64,000 nucleotides of DNA from Promethearchaeia archaeon (GTDB lineage Archaea > Asgardarchaeota > Lokiarchaeia > Sigyniarchaeales > SOKP01): positions 1 to 64,000 of the forward strand of contig JAHQWH010000002.1 in assembly GCA_029856105.1 (NCBI GenBank). Reading direction: 5' to 3'. Shown piece by piece: positions 1 through 6,719 of this stretch (within the stretch, counting starts at the first letter, position 1; each line of letters begins with the position of its first letter). A program made the translations under genes and the position numbers. Under the pieces are notes generated by a model. That model was given only the letters and a program-made list of their open reading frames with translations. It did not search any database and was not told the DNA's origin.

Positions 1-1187
1 GAGAATTATCTAATCGATTGGGGGTTACTGAATCCAGTATAGAAGAAAATCTAGCTCAATTAATTGGGAGGGGCGAGATTGATGGTTACATTGACATGCA
101 CAAGAGAATTTTTATGGCTTATAGCGTTCCACGAACAGAAGCAGGATCAACTCGTACAAAACAGAAAAAGCCCCAATCAGTTGCTGAGGGTAAAATTGAG
201 GTTGTAAGGGATTACGATTTTGAAGGTGGACAGTTACATTTCAAAGTAGCCGTTAGGAATAAGAGCAGTATGGCAATAAATAATGTTAAAGTTCTATTGG
301 ATGCACCCTCAAGTTATAAGATAAAACAGTCATTAATCAACATTCCAGTAATCGAGTCCAAGAACTCTAGGGGAGTAGATTTTTATCTTGAACCAAAACA
401 ATGCGGGACATCTTCGATCGGGGGTGATGTTATCTATAAGGACGCCCAAGGCACCAAGCACACTCTATATATTAAAAAAAGAGATGTAGAAATCAAATGT
501 CCTTTGGTTTGCACTTCTATGAGTACAATAGAAGATTGTCAAGTCGCTATACAAACGCTTGGAAATGACGCACGAGCGTTTTTAATCGCCGATTTAGACC
601 CACGATTAGCTTTTAGAGGTGCCATTAGAACCCTGAAAAACTTTGATACGAGCGCTGTTACTTCCCATGAAGGTTCAGATGCTAAAGGAAATTACGAAGG
701 AGAAGCGTGGTTTTGTTCGGAAGCAAAAACTACTGGAGGGAGAATTATAACGAGAATTTACGTTTCCGAGACGAGTCAATCGTTAGAAGTGAGAGTCTGG
801 TGTGGAAACCCAGGACAACTTACAGGATTTTTAGCAAAAATTATCGAAATTCTCTTTGAGGAAATTAATATTATTCGGAAGATTAAGTCTGAAGAAAGGG
901 AGAAAACCATTGATGTTATGGCAATCACTCAAAACTTAGCGGAAGTCAGCGATTATTGTATGCTTAGATGGAAAGCACAGAATATAAGAAATAAACTACA
1001 CGATACTTTTATTCGATTGCGTAAAGTAATAGGAGAAAAAGAAGCGATTTTAGGTAGAATTGAATTTTGGCTGACGCAGTTGAATAAGTACGGCAAAGAC
1101 GATAAAATTAGCGATGAGGACGCCGATAAACTTGTGAACGATGTAGAAAAATTCAAAAATGTCATTGCTCGAGCCATAAAATTGTGA
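1..1187 (+). CDS. Winged-helix protein with appendage-like tail (5' end missing)
   Basis: The reading frame is open to the left edge, so the start lies outside the window; the TTG at 18 is only the first possible start inside it. The first ~40 residues look like a winged helix (LSNRLGVTESSIEENL, then a GYID turn as in PCI-type winged helices). A basic linker follows. Residues ~59-165 (counted from 18) look like an Ig-like beta-sandwich (VAVRNKSSMAINNVKVLL), ~160-285 like a mixed alpha/beta module, and the last ~100 are helical. A beta-sandwich followed by a platform-like module is the layout of adaptin and gamma-COP appendages. That comparison rests on predicted fold order only; no clear sequence match was recognised. 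No transmembrane segment or signal peptide is seen. Confidence 0.6.
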   Translation, partial: ELSNRLGVTESSIEENLAQLIGRGEIDGYIDMHKRIFMAYSVPRTEAGSTRTKQKKPQSVAEGKIEVVRDYDFEGGQLHFKVAVRNKSSMAINNVKVLLDAPSSYKIKQSLINIPVIESKNSRGVDFYLEPKQCGTSSIGGDVIYKDAQGTKHTLYIKKRDVEIKCPLVCTSMSTIEDCQVAIQTLGNDARAFLIADLDPRLAFRGAIRTLKNFDTSAVTSHEGSDAKGNYEGEAWFCSEAKTTGGRIITRIYVSETSQSLEVRVWCGNPGQLTGFLAKIIEILFEEINIIRKIKSEEREKTIDVMAITQNLAEVSDYCMLRWKAQNIRNKLHDTFIRLRKVIGEKEAILGRIEFWLTQLNKYGKDDKISDEDADKLVNDVEKFKNVIARAIKL

Positions 1188-1202
1188 TTATTTTTTTCTA
1201 AA

Positions 1203-1218
1203 AACATTTATAAGTGTT
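1203..1218 (+). promoter_or_regulatory. Near-perfect 16-bp palindrome over a TATA box (candidate operator)
   Basis: AACATTTATAAGTGTT reads the same on both strands except for one symmetric pair (positions 5 and 12). Its centre, TTTATAAG, is a good archaeal TATA box about 60 bp before the ribbon-helix-helix gene. A dimeric RHH protein bound here would block TBP, so autorepression is a natural guess. Confidence 0.5.
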
Positions 1219-1274
1219 ATGGCGAATTTATATTATTAAGATAGAAGAAAAGAGAAAATAATAAGTGGAAAAAT

Positions 1275-1700
1275 ATGCCAATAATTTCATTCTCAATTAA
1301 TGAGAGCCTGAAGCAATTTATTAATAAACTAGTATCCAAAAATCAATACGAAAACAAATCTAAATTAATAAGAGATGCCTTATTAAGGCTAATGTCAGAT
1401 ATTGAGTTCTCAAATTTAGAGTCGCACGGAGATTCTTACGGAGAAACAATTCCAATTACTAAAAAAATTGTTGGAAATATGATAGTTGTAACTCCTCACG
1501 ATCCAAATATTCAGAGAAAATTAAATAAGATAGAGAGTAAATATAACGAACAAATAGTAAATAAGAATCAACACTTTCAAGGAGAAAATCTAATAATTTT
1601 TATGATTTTTGAAGGAACTGTACAAGATTTTCAAAATATTGTAGTTGATGTAAATGGAATTAAAGAAATTAAGAATTTCCGTTATTTGATTATAAATTAG
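1275..1700 (+). CDS. NikR-like ribbon-helix-helix transcription regulator without the nickel ligands
   Basis: The N-terminal ~45 residues fit a ribbon-helix-helix DNA-binding domain (ISFSINESLKQFINKLV, then YENKSKLIRDALLRLM). The rest matches the ACT-like regulatory domain of NikR in length and layout (141 residues in total; EGTVQDFQNIVVDVNGIKEIKNF matches the NikR C-terminal pattern). The His/His/His/Cys nickel site of NikR is not present: the segment where NikR has its H-x-H and Cys reads NKNQHFQGENLIIFMIF. It may therefore sense another ligand or none. The gene stands alone, with a palindrome over its TATA box and the Fe-S protein gene 185 bp downstream. Confidence 0.8.
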   Translation: MPIISFSINESLKQFINKLVSKNQYENKSKLIRDALLRLMSDIEFSNLESHGDSYGETIPITKKIVGNMIVVTPHDPNIQRKLNKIESKYNEQIVNKNQHFQGENLIIFMIFEGTVQDFQNIVVDVNGIKEIKNFRYLIIN

Positions 1701-1885
1701 ACTAAAATAAATCATTTATTATTATTCTCCTTTTCAATATTACTTTCTCCTATTTTTACAATTACACTACAACATTCCTCTAACTTTATTTAAAACTTAT
1801 CAAGGTGTAGGCGTAACTTTAATAAATATATCTAATTTAATTCAGTAATTTTATGTTTTATTTTAGTAGAATTTAAAAGAGAAAA

Positions 1886-3004
1886 ATGATTGAAAAAGAA
1901 GATAATATATATCGAAAGCTGCAACAGCAATTAGATACATTACCAATAGGCTTTCCTGCGACTAAATCAGGCGTAGAAATTCGATTGTTAAAATTTTTCT
2001 TTAATCTTGAAGAAGCAGAAATAGCAATTAACATGCGATTTATCCCCGAACCTGTGAAAAAGATTTATCGCAGGGTTAAAAAAAAAGTAAAATCCATAGA
2101 GGAACTTGAGCTCATCTTAGACAGAATGTATCACAAGGGTGCTATTAATTTAAAGAGGGTGATGGATGAAAATGGAGAAGAGATACGATATCATCTCGCC
2201 TTTTTAGCAGTAGGTATGTATGAATATCAAGTAAAGTCGATTACAAAAGAGTTTTATGAAGACATCGAGCAATACTTTGAAGAGGAATACCGAGATGAAA
2301 TCGTAAGCACTAAAATCAACCAATTACGAACAATTCCAGTTGAAGAAAGCATCACGCCAGAACATAATATTGCCACATACGACGAACTAAGAACAATAAT
2401 TGAAAGTGCTGAGAAAATTTCCATAATGTATTGCATATGCCAAAAAGGGAAAGATCTAATCGGCGAGTCGTGTACACAGACAAATATGCGCGAGCACTGT
2501 TTCGTACTAAATAATTCTGCTCAACATGTTGTAGACATAGATAACGGAAGATTTATAACAAAGGATGAAGCTTTAAATATACTTAAAAAAGCACAAGAAG
2601 AAGGTTTAATTCTTCAACCTGGAAACGCTCAAGATCCCAATTTCATTTGTTGTTGTTGTGGATGTTGTTGCGATCTTATAACAAATTTAAAGAAACTTGA
2701 GCGTCCTTGGGAAATGTTTTATTCTAATTATTACGCTAATGTTGATTCGAACTCTTGTATCGGCTGTGAAACATGTTTAAATCGATGTCAGATGGATGTT
2801 ATTTCTATGGTTGAGAGTATAGCCGTTGTTGAGCAAAAATTATGTATCGGGTGTGGTAATTGCGTAACAACTTGTCCAGAACAAGCAATAACGCTCAAAA
2901 AGAAAGATAAGGAGATGCTACCACCCAAAACTACAACAGATTTATACTTAAAAATGATGGTCAAAAAAGCAGAATTAAGGCGCGCTGAAAAAGGCACAAC
3001 ATAA
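1886..3004 (+). CDS. Winged-helix, cysteine-rich 4Fe-4S ferredoxin-type protein (paralogue 1)
   Basis: 372 residues. The N-terminal ~110 residues look like a winged-helix module. The middle has scattered cysteines (CICQKGKDLIGESC, then REHC) and a striking CCCCGCCC run near residue 255. The C-terminal part holds two standard 4Fe-4S ferredoxin motifs (CIGCETCLNRC and CIGCGNCVTTCPE). No membrane segment is present, so it should be cytosolic. A second protein of the same length and architecture lies at 40004-41122. The function is not known to me; a redox-sensing or electron-transfer role is plausible from the clusters. It is followed after 25 bp by the parvulin gene, and the two may be cotranscribed. 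Confidence 0.75.
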   Translation: MIEKEDNIYRKLQQQLDTLPIGFPATKSGVEIRLLKFFFNLEEAEIAINMRFIPEPVKKIYRRVKKKVKSIEELELILDRMYHKGAINLKRVMDENGEEIRYHLAFLAVGMYEYQVKSITKEFYEDIEQYFEEEYRDEIVSTKINQLRTIPVEESITPEHNIATYDELRTIIESAEKISIMYCICQKGKDLIGESCTQTNMREHCFVLNNSAQHVVDIDNGRFITKDEALNILKKAQEEGLILQPGNAQDPNFICCCCGCCCDLITNLKKLERPWEMFYSNYYANVDSNSCIGCETCLNRCQMDVISMVESIAVVEQKLCIGCGNCVTTCPEQAITLKKKDKEMLPPKTTTDLYLKMMVKKAELRRAEKGTT

Positions 3005-3029
3005 AATATTTGATAGAGGTGAAAAAATA

Positions 3030-3395
3030 ATGGGAAAGGGTGGTAAGTATGGAAAGGGATATCAAAAAAAAGATCAAAGTTCGAAAGGTTCAGGAAAAGG
3101 TGCTGGAGGAGCACCCATTCGCGGAGGAAAAATCAAGGCAAGTCATATTTTGGTTGACAAATTTAGTAGAGCCCAAGAATTACGCGAAGACATACAAGCA
3201 GGAGAGAAATTTGAAAGTCTGGCGCAAAAATTTTCTATTTGTCCAAGTAAAAAAAAGAGTGGCAATCTAGGAGATTTCTCTAAGGGTGATATGGTCCCAG
3301 AGTTCTGGAACACGTGTACGAAGCTAAAAATTGGCGAAATTTCTCAGCCAGTTAAAACTAAATATGGATATCATATAATAAAAAGATCGGGTTAA
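3030..3395 (+). CDS. Parvulin-type peptidyl-prolyl isomerase, Par14-like
   Basis: Residues ~36-121 are a complete parvulin domain: KASHILV at the start, GNLGDFSKGDMVPEF in the middle and VKTKYGYHIIK at the end. Parvulins catalyse cis-trans isomerisation of prolyl bonds in proteins. The first ~35 residues are Gly/Lys/Ser-rich and basic (MGKGGKYGKGYQKKDQSSKG), as in eukaryotic Par14 (PIN4), where such a tail aids nucleic-acid and ribosome association. There is no signal peptide, so it is cytosolic, unlike bacterial PrsA and SurA. The start is supported by GAGGTG at 3017-3022. Confidence 0.88.
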   Translation: MGKGGKYGKGYQKKDQSSKGSGKGAGGAPIRGGKIKASHILVDKFSRAQELREDIQAGEKFESLAQKFSICPSKKKSGNLGDFSKGDMVPEFWNTCTKLKIGEISQPVKTKYGYHIIKRSG

Positions 3396-3402
3396 AAAAG
3401 AA
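3394..3402 (-). terminator. Oligo-T terminator of tRNA-Gln
   Basis: Just past the 3' end of the tRNA, the minus strand reads TTCTTTTTT. Archaeal RNA polymerase terminates at such T-tracts. It overlaps the stop codon of the convergent parvulin gene. Confidence 0.5.
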
Positions 3403-3406
3403 TAAA

Positions 3407-3508
3407 TAGCCCAGCACGGAATTCCGATACACGAGAACTTCGTTAATTTTTCGAACCGTGGTCGCAGGGTTCAGGGCCCCAAATGCTTGACCTCTACACC
3501 ACTGGGCT
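3407..3508 (-). tRNA. tRNA-Gln (CUG) with a 29-nt intron in the T-loop
   Basis: Acceptor arms AGCCCAG and CTGGGCT pair over 7 bp, with A73 at 3407 and no encoded CCA. The D-stem is GTGT/GCAT, the anticodon stem TGGGG/CCCTG (two G-U pairs), and the loop CCCTGAA, giving anticodon CUG. The T-stem CACGG/CCGTG is split by 36 nt instead of 7. Removing 3421-3449 restores the standard T-loop TTCGAAT. The junction forms a proper bulge-helix-bulge: outer T-stem, 3-nt bulge ATT, 4-bp helix TTCG/CGGA, 3-nt bulge AAA, with both cuts after the second bulge base. This places the intron at 59/60. Position 33 is C instead of the near-universal U. A first base of A fits archaeal tRNA-Gln. Confidence 0.88.
3421..3449 (-). 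other. Archaeal tRNA intron (T-loop, 59/60)
   Basis: 29-nt intron inside tRNA-Gln. Its ends lie in the two 3-nt bulges of a bulge-helix-bulge, the substrate of the archaeal splicing endonuclease. Inside, ACGA pairs with TCGT around a short loop. Confidence 0.8.
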
Positions 3509-3530
3509 TTAATAAAATAAAGGTTTGATT

Positions 3531-3543
3531 AATTATAATATAT
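3531..3543 (-). promoter_or_regulatory. TATA-box region for tRNA-Gln
   Basis: The minus strand reads ATATATTATAATT, about 23-35 bp before the tRNA 5' end, the usual distance for an archaeal TATA box. Confidence 0.45.
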
Positions 3544-3581
3544 TTTCTGTAAAAAATATTATTATTCTGAATAAAGATAGA

Positions 3582-3590
3582 TTTAAATAA
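3582..3590 (+). promoter_or_regulatory. TATA box for the candidate ncRNA
   Basis: TTTAAATAA lies 22-30 bp before the start of the long inverted repeat at 3612, so a transcript would begin close to the first base of the outer helix. Confidence 0.45.
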
Positions 3591-3611
3591 GATTATAGAT
3601 GTGTAATTTAT

Positions 3612-3755
3612 TGGATTACACAGTCTTTATTGGAGGATGCTAAAAAAAACTTGTTTTTCTTAATACTCTTCTAACTGAGGGTATTAAACCCCGTGACTGA
3701 AAAAAACAAAACCCGTATAAACTTAAAAAAAAATTGCTCCTCCATGTGTAATCCA
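3612..3755 (+). ncRNA. Candidate structured non-coding RNA
   Basis: No reading frame covers this stretch. TGGATTACACA (3612-3622) pairs perfectly with TGTGTAATCCA (3745-3755), 11 bp. After an 8-nt bulge on one side only, TGGAGGA (3631-3637) pairs with TCCTCCA (3738-3744). Inside, TTAATACTC pairs with GGGTATTAA as a hairpin (one G-U pair), with a weak T-rich/A-rich helix around it. A TATA box sits at the right distance upstream. A further TGTGTAAT copy at 3600-3607 forms a second palindrome with 3615-3622. I do not recognise the RNA: it lacks RNase P, SRP, 5S and box H/ACA or C/D hallmarks. A small transposon-like inverted-repeat element is the alternative. Confidence 0.5.
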
Positions 3756-3838
3756 CTTAATGTGATATCTTGGTAATTTTTGTAAGGTTAAATTAAGAAT
3801 TAGGGATTAGTTGAAACTTCTTAATAGTTAAGCAATTA

Positions 3839-5050
3839 TTAATGCTTAAGATTGTATTTTCTAAAAATCTCGTTGAAATACTTATCGCTCATTCCGGAAA
3901 TATAATCTCGCACGACTAAAGTTAACTTATTTTGATCTTTAAGAGGTTTAAAGTAAGTAGAATAGTTTTTGTCATCGATATATTCTATGTGATCTTTAAA
4001 AATTGGGGCGTCGAAGTTATCTTCCTCCAAATCCTTCAAAGATTTTTCAAATATTAATTCAAACTGATAAGTTAAGTTTTCTATGTAAGATATTTTTGAG
4101 CTTTCACTTTTGTAAAGATCTCTTCGACTGTATATTTGTTCATAATTAAATTCCTTCAATCTTTTTAGCGCTTCAAAAATCTCCTCACTATAACCAATTA
4201 TATCACTATCAAGGCTATTATTTAAGAGGTCCATAATAAGAGTTTTCATTATTTTTCGGTTAGTATCGCCAAGTACATTTGTACAACTTCTAGGTAAGTC
4301 AGACCTTTTAATGAATTTAATTAAAATCGCATCTTCGATATCTCTTCCGATGTATGCTATGGTGTCTGCTATCCGAACTCCTACTCCCTCATAAGACATT
4401 GGGATTCTTTTTATCTTATTTTCGTGAAATGCGTCGTTATATTCATTTAAATGGTCTTCCCAAGATTTTCCATTCACTTCAATTGGTTTTAACCCTTGCT
4501 CGTAAACTTCACCATCGTGACAAAGAATTCCGTCTAATACTTGTAGCGTTAAATTTAATCCTTTCGCAGGTTTATTTGGAAACCTTTTTTCTAAGTAAGA
4601 CAACCAACGGCAGCCTTGAGCATTATGATTAAATGTACCCATTTTATACTTTTTACTTATGTCATTAAGTATTTTTTCGCCCAGATGCCCCCTTGGACTA
4701 TGGCCTATGTCGTGTGCTAAACTTATAGCTTCCATTAAATCAGTATTTAGTTTTAATATTCGCCCGATTTGACAAGCAATTCTTGAGACTAATAAAACAT
4801 GTAAAGAGCGATGGGTGATATTTGCGTTGTTAACACCAAAAAAGACTTGTGTTTTGTCAATATAACGCGCATATGCTTTGCTATGAACAATGCGGTCAAC
4901 ATCTCTGAAAAAAGCAGGTCTAATATCGATTTTAGACTCAACATCTTCTTCGTACAATCTTACTGCTTGAGAATCGGATATGGCCTTAAATCCAATATCA
5001 GAATCTCTACGCATATGTAACCGGTATATTTTCAGGTTTTTAGGATCCAT
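3839..5050 (-). CDS. dgt: HD-domain dNTP triphosphohydrolase (dGTPase-like)
   Basis: 403 residues. The HD-domain metal motifs of dGTPases are present in order: HRSLH (~residue 80), HDIGH (~113) followed by SPRGHLGE, and FNHNAQG. The GLNLTLQVLDGILCHDGE stretch is also typical of the dGTPase family. The enzyme removes triphosphate from deoxynucleotides in the cytosol and so tunes dNTP pools. The start MDPKNLKIYRLHMRRDSD is a clear ATG. It is convergent with the candidate RNA, and its neighbours share no obvious pathway with it. Substrate preference cannot be read from the sequence. Confidence 0.85.
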   Translation of the reverse strand: MDPKNLKIYRLHMRRDSDIGFKAISDSQAVRLYEEDVESKIDIRPAFFRDVDRIVHSKAYARYIDKTQVFFGVNNANITHRSLHVLLVSRIACQIGRILKLNTDLMEAISLAHDIGHSPRGHLGEKILNDISKKYKMGTFNHNAQGCRWLSYLEKRFPNKPAKGLNLTLQVLDGILCHDGEVYEQGLKPIEVNGKSWEDHLNEYNDAFHENKIKRIPMSYEGVGVRIADTIAYIGRDIEDAILIKFIKRSDLPRSCTNVLGDTNRKIMKTLIMDLLNNSLDSDIIGYSEEIFEALKRLKEFNYEQIYSRRDLYKSESSKISYIENLTYQFELIFEKSLKDLEEDNFDAPIFKDHIEYIDDKNYSTYFKPLKDQNKLTLVVRDYISGMSDKYFNEIFRKYNLKH

Positions 5051-5095
5051 TATTGCTTATTATAGATCTTTTATTCAGAATTTTATCAAATTACC

Positions 5096-6046
5096 CTACA
5101 CATTTCCAAATTTTATTAGTATCGCATCATGAGGACACTTCTCTTTACACTCCAAACAAAAATTACACTCACCTTTACCCGTGAAAAATTCAAACGGCTC
5201 ATCTAAGATTCTAATCTGTTTTGGACAAATGTCTTCACAGATTCCACATTCAGATCTACCTACACATTTAACAGGATTTCTGGATAATTTTAAAAAAGAA
5301 TATTCGGTTACGGCTGAAGAAACTGCAGCAAAAGGGCAAATGTACCTACAGTATATTCGCGGATACCACACCGAAAGAACAAGGATTAAAGTGTAGAAAC
5401 CTATTATAATGTATCCTCCGGGTTCTAAAGCATCGAATTTTACCGGTATAAAGACATTCAGTATTATGTCTGGAAGAAACACAAAAATAAATTCAGACAA
5501 AGAAAAAAATCCTATTGGTCGTTGAGCAAAAACACCTATCTGGGTTTTAAAATCAAGATAAAATAGAACATTCGTATTTTTTGTAATTCCTAATGGGAAT
5601 ATGATTAATGTGATAATAACTATAAAAACATATTTTATGTTGAGAAGATTCTTATGTGTTTCAAGTTTTATTTTCTTTTTTTTAGTAGGTATCGCGGCAC
5701 ACACATCTTGGATCGCCCCAATCGGACATATCCATCCACAAAAAAACCGATTTGAAAATAATAATATTATAATTAACACTGCAATAAGAAAAAATGGGAA
5801 TATGCCTTCTGCCATGGAGAAGAAGATATATTCTAATATTCCTGCTCCATTAGAAAGAGGATTTCTTGGCGAGTTTAAAACAGGTAGAACCTTCATAATT
5901 CCTTCTAGACTTAATAGGTTAATAGGTAAAATTACCTCAATAATTACGTAATTTATCATTAAAAACGCAAAAATCTGAATTATTCTTCTAGTGATTGTAA
6001 TTAAGTTTGTTCTAATCTTTAACCTTTTAAATCTCAAAGATATCAC
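5096..6046 (-). CDS. NapH/YccM-type membrane ferredoxin
   Basis: 316 residues with about five transmembrane helices, two cytosolic-side CxxxCP motifs (CGWICPIGA and CRYICPFAA), then two 4Fe-4S clusters at the C-terminus (CGICEDICP and CNFCLECKEKCP). This is the layout of NapH, CcoG and YccM polyferredoxins, which move electrons between the quinone/membrane side and soluble acceptors. No partner reductase is adjacent, so its electron acceptor is unknown. It lies 45 bp before the dGTPase gene on the same strand. Confidence 0.8.
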   Translation of the reverse strand: MISLRFKRLKIRTNLITITRRIIQIFAFLMINYVIIEVILPINLLSLEGIMKVLPVLNSPRNPLSNGAGILEYIFFSMAEGIFPFFLIAVLIIILLFSNRFFCGWICPIGAIQDVCAAIPTKKKKIKLETHKNLLNIKYVFIVIITLIIFPLGITKNTNVLFYLDFKTQIGVFAQRPIGFFSLSEFIFVFLPDIILNVFIPVKFDALEPGGYIIIGFYTLILVLSVWYPRIYCRYICPFAAVSSAVTEYSFLKLSRNPVKCVGRSECGICEDICPKQIRILDEPFEFFTGKGECNFCLECKEKCPHDAILIKFGNV

Positions 6047-6159
6047 TTGCTAAATTTTAAATTAATAAATAATTGCTGGTTAAAAAAATTTCTTCTAAAA
6101 AGGTATGTATGTTTTAGAATTGAAAAAAGAGAAATAAAAAAAATTAAAAAGTAATTTTT

Positions 6160-6594
6160 TTATGCTTTTTTAATTTTACTAAAGGACTTTTTATAGTCTT
6201 CTGGATCTCCACCCGCTACAAGGTAATCCATATAAACTTTTAAACTTTTTAAAAATAAATCTCCAGCCATTTCCATAATCATTCTTTGGTCTTCTAAATC
6301 AAATTCAGACCAAAGCGTCACTTCAGTTACAGCCCCTTTCGGTTCGAAAATGTAACCAATTTTTTTCATAGGGCTTCCCTCTTGGATTGATGTCATCTTC
6401 TCGTTAGGTATGTTCTCAATTTCTGTGTTTGTTACATCCCCTACATTAGTTTTTAAAAAATACTTTTTGGCTTCGAGTTGTTCAATTTCAGTTACAACGA
6501 TATTCCATCTTGGTAAACCCATGTAATCGTTTAATATCTCATAAACTTTTTCTACGGAAGCTTGAATTTCCATTTTTTTTTCTACTATTGGCAA
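6160..6594 (-). CDS. SRPBCC (START-like) family protein
   Basis: 144 residues with the polyketide-cyclase/START-like pattern: an opening strand (EKKMEIQASVEKVYEILNDY), the LPRWNIVVTEIEQL segment and a long C-terminal helix. Such proteins bind hydrophobic ligands in a deep pocket. The ligand cannot be deduced, and the neighbours give no clear hint. Confidence 0.75.
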   Translation of the reverse strand: MPIVEKKMEIQASVEKVYEILNDYMGLPRWNIVVTEIEQLEAKKYFLKTNVGDVTNTEIENIPNEKMTSIQEGSPMKKIGYIFEPKGAVTEVTLWSEFDLEDQRMIMEMAGDLFLKSLKVYMDYLVAGGDPEDYKKSFSKIKKA

Positions 6595-6719
6595 AAAATC
6601 AACTCCTTTAAAATTAATAATCTTTAGTTAATTATAAATTATAAATTTTTAAAAATTACAGTAAAACATTTAGCTTTAATTCAAACCATTTAAGATAATA
6701 GAATAGGGAAGTGAATGGA

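Noticed and set aside
2788-3114. Minus-strand frame opposite the Fe-S protein and parvulin
   Set aside because: Lies antisense to two well-supported genes and has no family pattern.
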